Shown here piece by piece: positions 41,014-50,866 of a stretch of DNA of 64,000 nucleotides (position 1 is its first letter; the number at the start of each line of letters is the position of its first letter). Made by a program: the position numbers and the translations under genes. Source of the stretch: Myxococcus dinghuensis (GTDB lineage Bacteria > Myxococcota > Myxococcia > Myxococcales > Myxococcaceae). Location: contig NZ_JAKCFB010000002.1 of the NCBI RefSeq assembly GCF_024198235.1, positions 496,001 to 560,000 of the forward strand, written 5' to 3'. Below the pieces are notes generated by a model. The model saw only the letters and a list, made by a program, of their open reading frames with translations, made no database searches and was not told where the DNA came from.

Positions 41014-42626
41014 GTCCCTGATGACTCCCGAGCCCGGCGCTTGGACACCACTGGGACCTCTCCATCCTCACTCTTGTTCGCCGCGTCGCCCACGATGGCA
41101 TGGTATGCCTTCGCGAACTCCGGACCGAACAACACCGCGCTCAGCTCGCGCTCCTCCTCCATCAACGTCTTGACCCGCTCCTCCAGTCGCGTGAGCTTGC
41201 GCGACGCCTGGAATGGCCACAGTCGCGAGAAGAAAGAGCCGCCCTTGCTCCCCTCCAACTCGCCCGGCAACAGGCGCTGGAGCAAGTCCTTCACGCCCTC
41301 GCGCATGCCGTTGAGCAAGGCAATCTGGTGGATCATCACGTCCACGAACCCGCCCCTCAGCTCCTGCACCCGCTCCGCGCTGTCCGGCGCCTTCCAGTCC
41401 AACAGGTAGCGCAACACCTCGCGCGTGTTGCGATTGTTGGCGAGCGGCGTCACGTCGCGCGGCAGCATCACCGCCATCTCCTGACCGAACTGGTCATGTC
41501 CCTGCCGCAGCTCCACGAAGGCGCGGCCGAACGTCTCCAGCACGTCCGCCAACCGGTCCAGGAAGCGGTCGATGTCCAGCCCCGAATCCAATCCCTTGCT
41601 CCCCGGCAGGTACGACCGCACGAACTGCCCCAACAGCTCCCGCGCCATCCCATCCAGCCGGCTGCCGCCCCCGGGCGCCGCCGGCACCGGCGTCACCTGC
41701 GAGTTGCCCCCGGACGACTGCGGCAGCGCAACACCCAACGAGCGTGCGAACCGTCCGAACTGCGGCTCGTGCGCCACCCCGGGCAGGTGCCGCTGCAGTT
41801 GCGCGACGAACGACGCGCGGTCCGCCTCCGGCAGCGTCCCCGCCTGACGGACCATGGACTCATGCAACGTCTGCCACGCGTTGCGATACGCGGTGTAGAG
41901 CGGCACGAGCTGCTGGATGGGGCTCTGCAAGCCGCTCGAGGACGCAGCGGGCGGCGGCGCCACGACGCGCACGCTGTCGCTCGTGTTCGCGCGGCGGCCA
42001 GCCGGAGCCGTCACCGGCTCGGCATCCGGGATGGGGATGCCGGAGATGATGGTGCGCTGCCCCGGGTCCTGCCGCTCCAGCTCCTCGTCGAGCGCCGGCA
42101 CCAGCACCGTGCGGGGGCTCCCCTCCTCCTGACGGCGGGACTGCGCAATCGCCGCGTCGCTCAGGGCCGGCAACATGGTGGTGGCCACCACCTGCTCGCG
42201 CCCCTGCACCGGCGTCGGCTTGAAGCTCATCGGCGTCCCGTCATCGGGGGCCTGCAACGTGGCCAGCGCGCGGAACTGCGTCATGCGCGACTGACCGTCT
42301 CCCACCGACGCCGCGGCCTCCCGCGACAAGCGCAGCTCGATGGTGCCGATGGTGACCCGCGTCTCCTCGTCTACCCGCACCGGGACGTTCTTGTCGATGC
42401 GCCGCCCGTCGATGCTCAGCCCGTTCGTCGAGTCCAGGTCCACCACGTGGATGGACTTCTGGTTGAACCGGACGAGCGCATGGAACAGCGACACGAACGA
42501 CTTGGGGATGGAGATGTCGTTGAGCTGATTGCGACCGATACGGACGGGAGAGTGCGTGAAGACATACTGCCGCTCCTTCGGCGGCTGCATCTCCAGGTCC
42601 TTGATTCGGATGACGAGGGGCAGCAC
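41010..42626 (-). CDS. T6SS FHA-domain protein (Fha/TagH type)
   Basis: A 538-aa protein. The N-terminal FHA domain (about 20-105) has RIGRNQLNDISIP, SLFHA and DSTNGLSIDGRRI. A long Pro/Ala linker follows. The C-terminal region (about 330-460, LLGQFVRSYLPGSKGLDSGLDIDRFLDRLADVLETFGRAFVELRQG) is the domain typical of T6SS FHA proteins. Such proteins bind phosphothreonine partners and control sheath assembly post-translationally. Myxobacteria have many Ser/Thr kinases, but no PpkA/PppA genes are seen here. It lies 121 bp downstream of clpV. Confidence 0.85.
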   Translation of the reverse strand: MLPLVIRIKDLEMQPPKERQYVFTHSPVRIGRNQLNDISIPKSFVSLFHALVRFNQKSIHVVDLDSTNGLSIDGRRIDKNVPVRVDEETRVTIGTIELRLSREAAASVGDGQSRMTQFRALATLQAPDDGTPMSFKPTPVQGREQVVATTMLPALSDAAIAQSRRQEEGSPRTVLVPALDEELERQDPGQRTIISGIPIPDAEPVTAPAGRRANTSDSVRVVAPPPAASSSGLQSPIQQLVPLYTAYRNAWQTLHESMVRQAGTLPEADRASFVAQLQRHLPGVAHEPQFGRFARSLGVALPQSSGGNSQVTPVPAAPGGGSRLDGMARELLGQFVRSYLPGSKGLDSGLDIDRFLDRLADVLETFGRAFVELRQGHDQFGQEMAVMLPRDVTPLANNRNTREVLRYLLDWKAPDSAERVQELRGGFVDVMIHQIALLNGMREGVKDLLQRLLPGELEGSKGGSFFSRLWPFQASRKLTRLEERVKTLMEEERELSAVLFGPEFAKAYHAIVGDAANKSEDGEVPVVSKRRARESSGT

Positions 42627-42747
42627 GGCTCACTCCTATCCCGAAGCGATGGGGGCAGCCCCCCGGGGAGGTACCTCGCGAGAGTTCGTCACGGCCCAGC
42701 GGGAGGCATCATCCCTCCCCCAGGTCCGAGATGCACCCCCACGACAA

Positions 42748-45369
42748 TCATCTGTCTGAGAATGCGAGGTCCCACTCGCCCCCAGCCCCCAGCCCCACCC
42801 TCAGGCGACCTGGGACGCCTCCGGCGGCGAGCCGCTCCAGGACCTCCAACGACAGCCGGGGCATCAGCGAGGCACGCAGCAGATGGTCCACATTGCGCGC
42901 CCCCGAGTCGTTGTCCTGACAGCGCCGGGCGAACTCCTCATACACCTCCGGGGCGAACTCCGTCTTGACCCGGTGCGACGTATGCAGCCGCTCCGCCAGG
43001 GCCGAAAGTTTCATCTCGGCAATCTGTTTGAGCACGTCCCGGGCGATGGGCAGGAACGGCACCACCGACATGCGCGCCAGGAGCGCCGGCTTGAAGTGCC
43101 GGCTGAGGATGGGGCGGATGGTCTCGCTCACCGTGTCCGTGCTCGGCGCCTCCGGGCCCGAATACAATTGCATCAGCGCGTCCGTGGCCAGGTTGCTGGT
43201 GAGGATGACCACCGTGTTGCGGAAGTCGATGAGCCGCCCCTCGCCGTCGGACAACATGCCCTTGTCGAACACCTGGTAGAAGAGGTTCATCACCTCCAGG
43301 TCCGCCTTCTCGCACTCGTCCAGCAGGACGACGGAGTACGGCCGCTGGCGTACCGCCTCCGTCAGCACGCCACCCTCGCCGTAGCCAACGTAGCCGGGCG
43401 GCGAGCCGATGAGCCTCGAGACGGTGTGCTTCTCCTGGAACTCCGACATGTTGATGGTGGTGAGGAAGCGGTCGCCCCCGTAGAGCGAGTCCGCCAGCGC
43501 CAGGGCCGTCTCCGTCTTGCCCACGCCGCTGGGCCCCACGAAGAGCAGCACGCCGATGGGCGTGTTGGGGTTGCGGATGCCCGCGTGCGACATGCGCAGG
43601 GTCTCCGCCACCGCCCGCAGCGCCGCGTCCTGGCCCCGCACCCGGGAGCGCAAGGTCTGCTCCAACGAGAGCACCGCCCCCACGGAGCTGCTGCGAAGCT
43701 TCCCCACCGGCACTCCCGTCCAACCCGCCACCACCCGCGCCACCACGTCCGGGTCCACCTCCACGTGAATCAGCGGCGACTCGCCCTGAAGCGTCTCCAG
43801 CTTCGCGCGCGCCTGGGCCACGTCCGCCTTCAGCTTCGCGGTGTCCGCGCCGGCCTCCGCCGCCTCCAGCGCCGCGCGGGCCTTGCGCACCTCGGCCACC
43901 GCCGCCCGCTCCTGCTCCCAGCGGACCTTCACCGTGGCCACCTGGTCACGCGTGGCGGAGAGCTTCTCCTCCAGCGTCGGGCCCTCGTCCTCGTCCTTCC
44001 GCACGTGCCCCGCGGCGCGCTCCCGCTCGCGCACCGCCAGCTCCCGCTCGAGCGCCGCCAGCCGCGACTCCGCCTCCACCAGCTCGTCAGGCTGGGCGCT
44101 CTGCTCGATCTTCACACGGGCCGCCGCGGTGTCGAGCAGGTCCACCGCCTTGTCCGGCAACTGCCGCCCGGAGATGTAGCGATGAGACAGCTCCACCGCG
44201 GCCACCACCGCCTCGTCGCGGATGGTGATGCCGTGGGACTGCGCATACGTGGGCGCCAGGCCGCGCAGCATCAGCACCGCGTCCGCCTCCGACGGCTCGT
44301 CCACCTTGATGGGCTGGAAGCGCCGCTCCAGCGCGGCGTCCTTCTCGAAGTACTTCTTGTACTCGCCCCACGTGGTGGCCGCGATGGTGCGCAGCTCGCC
44401 GCGCGCCAGCTCCGGCTTGAGCAGGTTCGCTGCGTCGCCGCCGCCCTGCTGGCCTCCCGCGCCGATGAGCGTGTGCGCTTCGTCGATGAAGAGGATGATG
44501 GGCTTGGGCGAGCCCTTCACCTCGGAGATGACCGCCTTGAGCCGGTTCTCGAACTCACCGCGCACCCCCGCGCCCGCCTGCAGCGCGCCCAGGTCCAACC
44601 CGAGCACCTCCAGGTTGCGCATGGACTCCGGCACGTCGCCCGCGACGATGGCGCGCGCCAGCCCCTCCACCAGCGCCGTCTTCCCCACGCCCGGCTCGCC
44701 CACGATGATGGGGTTGTTCTTGCGCCGCCGCGCCAGCACGTCGATGACCTGACGAATCTCGCGGTCGCGCCCGAAGATGGGGTCGATCTTCCCGTCGCGC
44801 GCCTTCTGCGTGAAGGAGTTGGTGAAGCGCGTGAGCGCCTCCTCGCCCCGACCTCCTCCCGTCGCGGGCGCCGCCGAGGCCGCGCTGCCCACCTCCGCCG
44901 CCTCCTTCGAGCCACCCACCACCTCGTCGAAGACCTTCTTGAGCGCCTCCACGGAGAGGGCGTCCAGCGCCGGGTAGGACTCCGCGGAGTAGCGCGAGGA
45001 GCGCGCGATCCACTGCCACATCAGCGTTCCCGAGCGCAGCCGCGCCGCCCCGTGCTCCAGCGAGGCCACCAGCCACGCGTCCTCGAACCACTGGAACAGG
45101 CTCTCGGAGAACACGGGCCGTCCCGCGTTGCCCGTGCGCAGCTCCCGCAGCGCGTCCTCGATGGAGCCGATGACCTTCGCGCGGTCCACCTGGAAGTGGC
45201 GCAACAGCCGGGAGGCCTCGCCGTCCTCGTCCTCCAGCAGTTGGCGCAGCAGGTGCTCGGGGATGATTTCGTAGCAACGCGCGGTGCTCGCCCGCGACAC
45301 GGCGGCCTCCAGCATCCGCGTGGCCGAGGGCGTCAGGCGCCGCACGAGGGTCTTGGGTTCAACGCGCAT
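42748..45369 (-). CDS. clpV: T6SS sheath-recycling AAA+ ATPase ClpV
   Basis: An 873-aa ClpB-like disaggregase that removes contracted TssB/TssC sheaths. It has an N-terminal Clp repeat domain (1-150). AAA-1 has Walker A GEPGVGKT (224-231) and DEAHTL. A helical middle region contains ARVKIEQSAQP and the Glu/Arg-rich coil. AAA-2 has GPSGVGKTE, LDECEKAD and SPPGYVGYGEGG. It lacks the ClpA/X tripeptide loop for ClpP. Its position between tssG and the FHA gene in the T6SS operon confirms ClpV rather than ClpB. Confidence 0.95.
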   Translation of the reverse strand: MRVEPKTLVRRLTPSATRMLEAAVSRASTARCYEIIPEHLLRQLLEDEDGEASRLLRHFQVDRAKVIGSIEDALRELRTGNAGRPVFSESLFQWFEDAWLVASLEHGAARLRSGTLMWQWIARSSRYSAESYPALDALSVEALKKVFDEVVGGSKEAAEVGSAASAAPATGGGRGEEALTRFTNSFTQKARDGKIDPIFGRDREIRQVIDVLARRRKNNPIIVGEPGVGKTALVEGLARAIVAGDVPESMRNLEVLGLDLGALQAGAGVRGEFENRLKAVISEVKGSPKPIILFIDEAHTLIGAGGQQGGGDAANLLKPELARGELRTIAATTWGEYKKYFEKDAALERRFQPIKVDEPSEADAVLMLRGLAPTYAQSHGITIRDEAVVAAVELSHRYISGRQLPDKAVDLLDTAAARVKIEQSAQPDELVEAESRLAALERELAVRERERAAGHVRKDEDEGPTLEEKLSATRDQVATVKVRWEQERAAVAEVRKARAALEAAEAGADTAKLKADVAQARAKLETLQGESPLIHVEVDPDVVARVVAGWTGVPVGKLRSSSVGAVLSLEQTLRSRVRGQDAALRAVAETLRMSHAGIRNPNTPIGVLLFVGPSGVGKTETALALADSLYGGDRFLTTINMSEFQEKHTVSRLIGSPPGYVGYGEGGVLTEAVRQRPYSVVLLDECEKADLEVMNLFYQVFDKGMLSDGEGRLIDFRNTVVILTSNLATDALMQLYSGPEAPSTDTVSETIRPILSRHFKPALLARMSVVPFLPIARDVLKQIAEMKLSALAERLHTSHRVKTEFAPEVYEEFARRCQDNDSGARNVDHLLRASLMPRLSLEVLERLAAGGVPGRLRVGLGAGGEWDLAFSDR

Positions 45370-45423
45370 GATTTCGCTCCAGGGGTTCGGCTGGCGGCGG
45401 GTGGGAACACCGAAAGGACGGCG

Positions 45424-46509
45424 TCATGGCGGCGAAGGCGGCGCGGCGCGGCGGGTGGCGTCCGGAAGCGGCACGGTGCGCAGGCGCAGGCGCGTGTCGC
45501 TCCTGCGCTGCCCCAGGTAGCAGTCCTGGCCCAGCCTCGAGGTGGATTGTGTCGAGAGGCGGAAGCGCGGCAGCTCCGCCTCGCGCACGCCCAGCACCAA
45601 CGAGCAGTCGAGCGGATCCCTCACGACCAGGTCCACCACCTCGCGCACCACCGGGGACAGGTCTCCCTCGGGCATCAGCCGCCGGTAGACATCCCCCTCC
45701 AGGGGCGCGATGTGGATGTCGAAGCTGCCCGAGCGGTCGAACATCCTGGAGCCCAGCAGCGCGGTGCGGCTCAGGTTCGTGTTCGTCCGCCCCAGGCGCA
45801 TCCGGTTGTCCGCCTCGATGTCCACCCAGTGGCCGGAGAACTGGCGCAGCGACACCTTCGCCTCGCCCAGCACGGGCGCCAGCACGTCCGTCAGCGCCAA
45901 CTCCAGCGTGCCCGCCGTGCGCGCGCGCGCGGCGAGCAGCGGCGCCAATCGCAAGAGCTGCGCGGAGGACAGCAGGCCCGGGTACGGGCGTTCGTAGATG
46001 TCGAGCCCGGCGAGCGACAACAGCCGCTGGGACCAGACATCGTTTCCCTCCCGCGTCGCCTCCGCCTGCAGCGAGTAGCGCGACAGCGCCCGGAACAAGA
46101 GCGAGAGAAGCCGGTGATGGAACAGGTCCAGGAAGTCGCGCCGCCGCGCGGAGTCCGGGTCCTCCTGGGCAATCTCCTCCGGGATGTAGTCCGGCAGCGG
46201 CGACACGGCGCCGGTGACCCCCAGGAACGTGGTCATCACCTCCACCACGCGGGCGGAGCCGCCCAGCTCGTCCGACTGGGTCACGACGCGGATGTGGCTG
46301 ACGTCCCCCGAGCTGAAGGTGAGCGAAGGATCATGCCGGAAGCGGATGGCCTCCTCGACGACGGGCCCCGTGCCGCCCACGGGCACCGCCTCCGACGTCA
46401 GCCGCTCGAGCAGCGCCACCAGCGGCCTGAAGGCCCACTGCCCGGGGCGTTCGCTCAGCGTCTGGACGGCCCTCAGCAGATCGTCTGTCGGCCGTTCCGG
46501 GGAAGCCAC
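45424..46509 (-). CDS. tssG: T6SS baseplate protein TssG
   Basis: A 361-aa TssG/VasB/ImpH-family wedge component. Typical features are IRFRHDPSLTFSSGDV near the N-terminus, FLGVTGAVSPLPDYIPEEI, and FLDLFHHRLLSLLFRA in the centre. No suitable ATG exists upstream of these blocks, so GTG 46509 is chosen. It overlaps the end of tssF by 37 bp, a common tssF-tssG arrangement indicating coupled translation. The protein ends in an Arg/Pro-rich tail. Confidence 0.88.
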   Translation of the reverse strand: MASPERPTDDLLRAVQTLSERPGQWAFRPLVALLERLTSEAVPVGGTGPVVEEAIRFRHDPSLTFSSGDVSHIRVVTQSDELGGSARVVEVMTTFLGVTGAVSPLPDYIPEEIAQEDPDSARRRDFLDLFHHRLLSLLFRALSRYSLQAEATREGNDVWSQRLLSLAGLDIYERPYPGLLSSAQLLRLAPLLAARARTAGTLELALTDVLAPVLGEAKVSLRQFSGHWVDIEADNRMRLGRTNTNLSRTALLGSRMFDRSGSFDIHIAPLEGDVYRRLMPEGDLSPVVREVVDLVVRDPLDCSLVLGVREAELPRFRLSTQSTSRLGQDCYLGQRRSDTRLRLRTVPLPDATRRAAPPSPP

Positions 46510-48215
46510 CGGTACTCCAGTCGAGAGGGTTGGAGGCGCAGCACGAGCTCGCTGAAGGAGTTGAGGCTCACGTGCGAGGCGAACAGCTCGTCGAGGACGC
46601 ATCCGAAGAGGAACGCGTCCCCTGTGCCGGTGAAGCCCGCCTCGTCCAGCTCCACCGTCACCTGGACGCCCCGGACGGGAGCCCCTTGCAGGAAGCGGGT
46701 GATGGGCTGCCCCTTCACCTCCCGCAGCGCGCCCACGCGCAGCTCGTTGGCGCGCGCGGTGGACTGGTCCGCCGTCGCCTGGAAGTTGTAGAGCGCCAAC
46801 ATCGACTGCAGCGCGCCGGGCTCCAGCAGCGAGCGCTGGTTGAGGCTCAAGTGGGAGAGCAGCCGCCAGTGCAGCTCCGACCCCATGGGCGGCCTGGACG
46901 GCCGCGTCACCGCGACGATGTTGCGGAAGCGCGCCGTGGTGGGCGACGCCGCGGTGGGCACGCTCAAGTCGCCCACCTGGAGCCGCGCGGGCAGCGAGCG
47001 GTTGGTGCACGTCAGCTCGATGGACAGCGTCTCATCCGTCAGCGATGGCGCCACGTCGCGCGGGCTCCCCAACGACAGCGAGACGTCCATCGCGTCATCC
47101 AGCGGCGACAGCCCGCGGTGCAGCCGATAGAACCGCGAGGCGTCGCCCGCGGCGTGCGCGAAGTCGAAGTATGGCCGGTACTGCTGGCGCTCGGTGCGGC
47201 CCTGCGGCAGCCCCGTGACGGAGTCTACCGAGTAGACCTCCATGTGCGCCGGCTCCATGCCCGAGGCGCGCACCAGGTGCTCGTGTCCCAACGAGCCGGT
47301 GCGCACCGGGTCCGCGGACGCGGCGAAGAGGTTGACCACCGGCGCGCAGTGCAGCCGGAAGACGTCCTTGGGCAGCCGCCCGGGCAGCGTGGGCGGACGC
47401 TCGAACTCGAAGAGCAGCTCCAGCTTCTGGCCGGCGAGCTCGCTGGCAGCCTGCAGCCCCTTCACGTCGATGAAGAGGAACTTCTGCGGCAGCGTGAAAT
47501 ACTCCTGCAGGAGCCGGTAGCCCTCCGGCACCGTGGCCGGCCACGGCCACAGCGTGTTGCCCGCCTCCAGGCCCGAGGCGCGGATGCACTCGGGCCCCAG
47601 CCGCAAGGATGGCCCGCCCGCGGGGCCGCGCAGCACCACACCCTTGCAATGGCGCAAGAGCCACACCAGCAACATGGACGCCACCGGCAGCTCCGCGTGG
47701 AGGAACAGCGACAGGCCCTCCTCCGTGAAGATCTCCGCCCGCCCCTGCTCCACCAGTTGGAGCTGCAGGCGCAGCACCGGCGCCGCGGGCGAGGATTGGT
47801 CCAGCGTCGTCTCCGTCAGCGTCAGCGGCAGCAGGTCCACCGCGCGCGTCGTGCGGAAGGTGCAGACGGTGCCGTCCACGGGCTTGGCGCCCACCTCCGT
47901 CCCCGCCGGAATCCGGGAGCGGCCGCGCAAGAGGCGCGCATGGGGCGTAAACTCCACCACCGAGCACGCGGGCACCACCCGCAGGTAGTGCGGCAGCAAG
48001 AGCTCCGTCAGCCCGTGCACCACCTCCGGCACCGCGTCATCGATGCGCTCGCGCACTCGCGCCGTCAGGAACGCGAACCCCTCCAGGAGCCGCTCCACGT
48101 CCGGGTCGCCACCGCGCTCCACCAGGAGCCCGGCGAGCGCCGGGTTGACGGTGCCGAACGCGCGGCCCATCTCCCGCAGATATGTGAGCTCGCTCTGGTA
48201 GTACTTGCTGAACAC
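46473..48215 (-). CDS. tssF: T6SS baseplate protein TssF
   Basis: A 580-aa protein of the TssF/VasA/ImpG family. The N-terminus YYQSELTYLREMGRAFGTVNPALAGLL and DPDVERLLEGFAFLTARVRERIDD are diagnostic. The centre carries the usual CAPVVNLF and a PYFDFAHA block, and the C-terminus ends SRLEYRWLP. With TssG, TssE and TssK it forms the baseplate wedge. It is 27 bp downstream of tssE. Confidence 0.93.
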   Translation of the reverse strand: MFSKYYQSELTYLREMGRAFGTVNPALAGLLVERGGDPDVERLLEGFAFLTARVRERIDDAVPEVVHGLTELLLPHYLRVVPACSVVEFTPHARLLRGRSRIPAGTEVGAKPVDGTVCTFRTTRAVDLLPLTLTETTLDQSSPAAPVLRLQLQLVEQGRAEIFTEEGLSLFLHAELPVASMLLVWLLRHCKGVVLRGPAGGPSLRLGPECIRASGLEAGNTLWPWPATVPEGYRLLQEYFTLPQKFLFIDVKGLQAASELAGQKLELLFEFERPPTLPGRLPKDVFRLHCAPVVNLFAASADPVRTGSLGHEHLVRASGMEPAHMEVYSVDSVTGLPQGRTERQQYRPYFDFAHAAGDASRFYRLHRGLSPLDDAMDVSLSLGSPRDVAPSLTDETLSIELTCTNRSLPARLQVGDLSVPTAASPTTARFRNIVAVTRPSRPPMGSELHWRLLSHLSLNQRSLLEPGALQSMLALYNFQATADQSTARANELRVGALREVKGQPITRFLQGAPVRGVQVTVELDEAGFTGTGDAFLFGCVLDELFASHVSLNSFSELVLRLQPSRLEYRWLPRNGRQTIC

Positions 48216-48242
48216 CGCGACTCCCCCGCCGTACCGGTTCGC

Positions 48243-48632
48243 TTACCAGACCTCGACCTTGCCTCCCGGAGACATCTCGGTCCGGAAGCGGAGCATCCCC
48301 CGCGCGCCCCTGCCCGTGGGCTGCGCGGTGATTTCGAAGCGCAGCACCAGCGGGTCCACGTCCGGGACGTGGCGCACGCTCACGTGCTGGATGCGCGGCT
48401 CGAACTCCAACACCGTCGCGCGGATGGCCGACTGGAGCGTCTGGATGGCCGTGGGGAAGGTGTGCACCAGGTCGGTGAAGTCCATGACTCCAAAGCCCGG
48501 TACCGTGGCCGAGCCGCCCTTGCGCGCGTTGAGCAGCACGCGCAGGTGTTGGGCAATGGATTCAGTCATGTCCTGTGCACGCTCGGCCGAGCCCGTCCCC
48601 ACCTCGATTCGCGACAACAACCCGCGTCCCAT
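48243..48632 (-). CDS. tssE: T6SS baseplate protein TssE (gp25-like)
   Basis: A 129-aa protein homologous to phage T4 gp25. It begins MGRGLLSRIE and has the conserved SIAQHLRVLLNARKG followed by GFGVMDFTDL, then IQTLQSAIRATVLEFEPRI, including the Glu-Pro-Arg (EPR) of the gp25 core. It nucleates sheath polymerisation on the baseplate. It lies between hcp and tssF. Confidence 0.9.
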   Translation of the reverse strand: MGRGLLSRIEVGTGSAERAQDMTESIAQHLRVLLNARKGGSATVPGFGVMDFTDLVHTFPTAIQTLQSAIRATVLEFEPRIQHVSVRHVPDVDPLVLRFEITAQPTGRGARGMLRFRTEMSPGGKVEVW

Positions 48633-48700
48633 CCCGTCGCTCCCTCCTCCCTCGACGCCCCGGTCCCCCTCCCTCGAGGGGGAACGCGCATTGGCTCCCC

Positions 48701-49192
48701 TTACCGCTGGGCGCTCCAGGAGTCCTCGTGCGTGACGCCACCTTCGCTGACCGTCCAGCTGATGGTGTGGAACACGAACGTCACCTCCTCGAGCGGCGGG
48801 TTGGTCGCCGTCGCGGGGATGATGGTGTCCTGCACCACTTGCTTGATGCTGGCCACCCGACCCTGCTTGATGGTCACGGTATAGAACTGGTCCGTGGTGC
48901 CGTCGCCGGCGGGGCTGGGACGGAAGAACTTGAAGGTGGCCTCGATGGCCTCGTTCTCCGTCAGCGCCTTCATGAGCAAGGGCGACGCCTTGTCGATGCG
49001 CTTGCGGATGAGCAGCGGCTGGTACTGGCGGCGCCCCGTGGCGAGGCCGGAGCCGGCCTCGCGCGCGGTGATGACCCCCTGCTCGTAGTAGACGCACTCG
49101 ATGGAGTCCTCGCGACCGAGGCTCGTCTGCGTGCTCTCTCCCTTGATGTCCTTCCCGTTCGCCGCCAGATACAGATGTACGGTCTCGGCCAT
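48701..49192 (-). CDS. hcp: T6SS inner-tube protein Hcp (TssD)
   Basis: A 163-aa Hcp-family protein forming the hexameric rings of the T6SS tube. It starts AETVHLYLAANGKDIKGES and contains ATGRRQYQPLLIRKRIDKASPLL, the hallmark Hcp block, and ends with beta strands including EEVTFVFHTISWTV. ATG 49192 has a gggga-type site upstream. It is the only hcp in the window, between tssC and tssE. Confidence 0.93.
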   Translation of the reverse strand: MAETVHLYLAANGKDIKGESTQTSLGREDSIECVYYEQGVITAREAGSGLATGRRQYQPLLIRKRIDKASPLLMKALTENEAIEATFKFFRPSPAGDGTTDQFYTVTIKQGRVASIKQVVQDTIIPATATNPPLEEVTFVFHTISWTVSEGGVTHEDSWSAQR

Positions 49193-49344
49193 GTGGCTCT
49201 CCCCCAGCTTGTTGTTGGTGTGACGCCTGCGACGTGGAACGGAGCCCTCGTGCGGCAGGGCTCCGGACTGCGTGTGGGCCGCCGTCCACGAACAGCACGG
49301 CGACCTGAAGGACCCGCCTGCTCCGGGTCTCACGCCCGCTCAGC

Positions 49345-50826
49345 TCACTCCTTGTCCAGCTTGCCGACGAGCGAGAGCGTGAAGGATGCGCCCATGTACT
49401 TGAAGTGCGGGCGGACCTGGAGGTTGCAGCGGTACCAGCCCGGCTGCCCCTCCACGTCCTCCACCTTGATGCGGGCGGTGCGCAGCGGACGGCGCGAGCG
49501 CACGGCGGGCGCCGGGTCGTCCATGTCCGCGACGTACTGGTTGATCCACTGGTTGAGTTCGCGCTCCAGGTCCGAGCGCTCCTTCCAGCTACCGATCTGC
49601 TCGCGCTGGAGCACTTTCACGTAGTGCGCCAGGCGGGACATGATGAACATGTAGGGCAACTGGGTGCCCAGCCGGTAGTTCGTCTCCGCGACCTTGCCCT
49701 CGGGGCTGTTGCCGAAGAACTTGGGCTTCTGCACGGAGTTGGCGGAGAAGAACGCCGCGTTGTCCGTGTCCTTGCGGAACACCAAGCCGATGAAGCCCTC
49801 CTCGGACAGCTCGTACTCGCGCCGCTCGGTGAGCAGCACCTCGGTGGGGATCTTGGTCTGGATCTCCCCCATGGCCTCGTACTGGTGCAGGGGCAGGTTC
49901 TCCACCGCGCCACCCGCTTGCGGGCCGATGATGTTCGGGCACCAGCGGAACTTGGCGAACGAGTCCGTCACGCGCGTGGCGAACGCCGTGGAGGCATAGC
50001 CCCACAGGTAGCGCTCGTGCGAGCCGACCACGTCCTCGGTGAAGTTGAACGACTTCACCGGCACCGTCTTCTCGCTGTAGGGCAGCCGCAACAGGAAGCG
50101 CGGCATGCACAGGCCCACGTAGCGCGCGTCCTCGCTCTCGCGGAACGAGTGCCAGCGCGCGTACTGCGGTCCCTCGAACAGGGACTTCAGGTCCTTGAGC
50201 GCAGGAAGCCCCAGGAACGACGACTGGCCGAAGAACTCCGGCGAGGCGTTGGCCACGAAGGGCGTATGGGACATGGCCGCCACGGAGGCGATCTTGCTCA
50301 ACAGCGTCAGGTCCTCCGCGCCCGGGCCGATGTCGAAGTTGCCCACGACGAGGCCGTACGGCTTGCCACCGAAGACGCCGTACTCGTTGGAGTAGATGGT
50401 GCGGTACAGGCCGGACTTCACCACCTCGGGCGCGTCCTCGAAGTCGGTGAGCAGGTCCTGCTTGGAGGCGTTGAGCACCTCCACCCGGACGTTCTCCCGG
50501 AAGTCGGTGCGCTCGATCATGAACTTGAGCGAGCGCCACGCGGACTCCAGCGACTGGAGCTGCGGGTGGTGGAGGATTTCGTTGACCTGCGCGCTCAGCC
50601 GCTGGTCCACCTCGGCAATCATCGCGTCCACCAGCGCCTTGTCCACGCGCTCGGTCGACCGGCCCGGGGCCAGCATCTCCGCGATGAAGGCCTGCACGCC
50701 CCGACGGGCCACGTCGTAGCCGTCATCGTTGGGCTTCATCTTCGTCTCGGACAGGATTTCGTCCAGGAGCGACGGGGCGGCATCGGCGGTCTCGACCTGG
50801 GCCAACGCCTTGGCTTCAGTGCTCAT
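49345..50826 (-). CDS. tssC: T6SS contractile sheath large subunit TssC
   Basis: A 493-aa TssC/VipB protein. Diagnostic stretches are EILHHPQLQSLESAWRSLKFMIERTDF, EYGVFGGKPYGLVVGNFDI, HTPFVANASPEFFG, and SRLAHYVKVLQREQIGSW near the C-terminus. It assembles with TssB into the contractile sheath. ATG 50826 is preferred to a GTG 9 bp upstream because of spacing to the ribosome site (aaaagg). It follows tssB by 40 bp. Confidence 0.95.
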   Translation of the reverse strand: MSTEAKALAQVETADAAPSLLDEILSETKMKPNDDGYDVARRGVQAFIAEMLAPGRSTERVDKALVDAMIAEVDQRLSAQVNEILHHPQLQSLESAWRSLKFMIERTDFRENVRVEVLNASKQDLLTDFEDAPEVVKSGLYRTIYSNEYGVFGGKPYGLVVGNFDIGPGAEDLTLLSKIASVAAMSHTPFVANASPEFFGQSSFLGLPALKDLKSLFEGPQYARWHSFRESEDARYVGLCMPRFLLRLPYSEKTVPVKSFNFTEDVVGSHERYLWGYASTAFATRVTDSFAKFRWCPNIIGPQAGGAVENLPLHQYEAMGEIQTKIPTEVLLTERREYELSEEGFIGLVFRKDTDNAAFFSANSVQKPKFFGNSPEGKVAETNYRLGTQLPYMFIMSRLAHYVKVLQREQIGSWKERSDLERELNQWINQYVADMDDPAPAVRSRRPLRTARIKVEDVEGQPGWYRCNLQVRPHFKYMGASFTLSLVGKLDKE

Positions 50827-50866
50827 CTGTGTCACGCCTTTTCTGAGTGCGTTTGCGAATGCCGCC

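Noticed and set aside
42883-46791. 1302-aa plus-strand open frame across clpV-tssG-tssF
   Set aside because: Composition typical of antisense reading in GC-rich DNA (Arg/His/Gln repeats), opposite well-identified T6SS genes.
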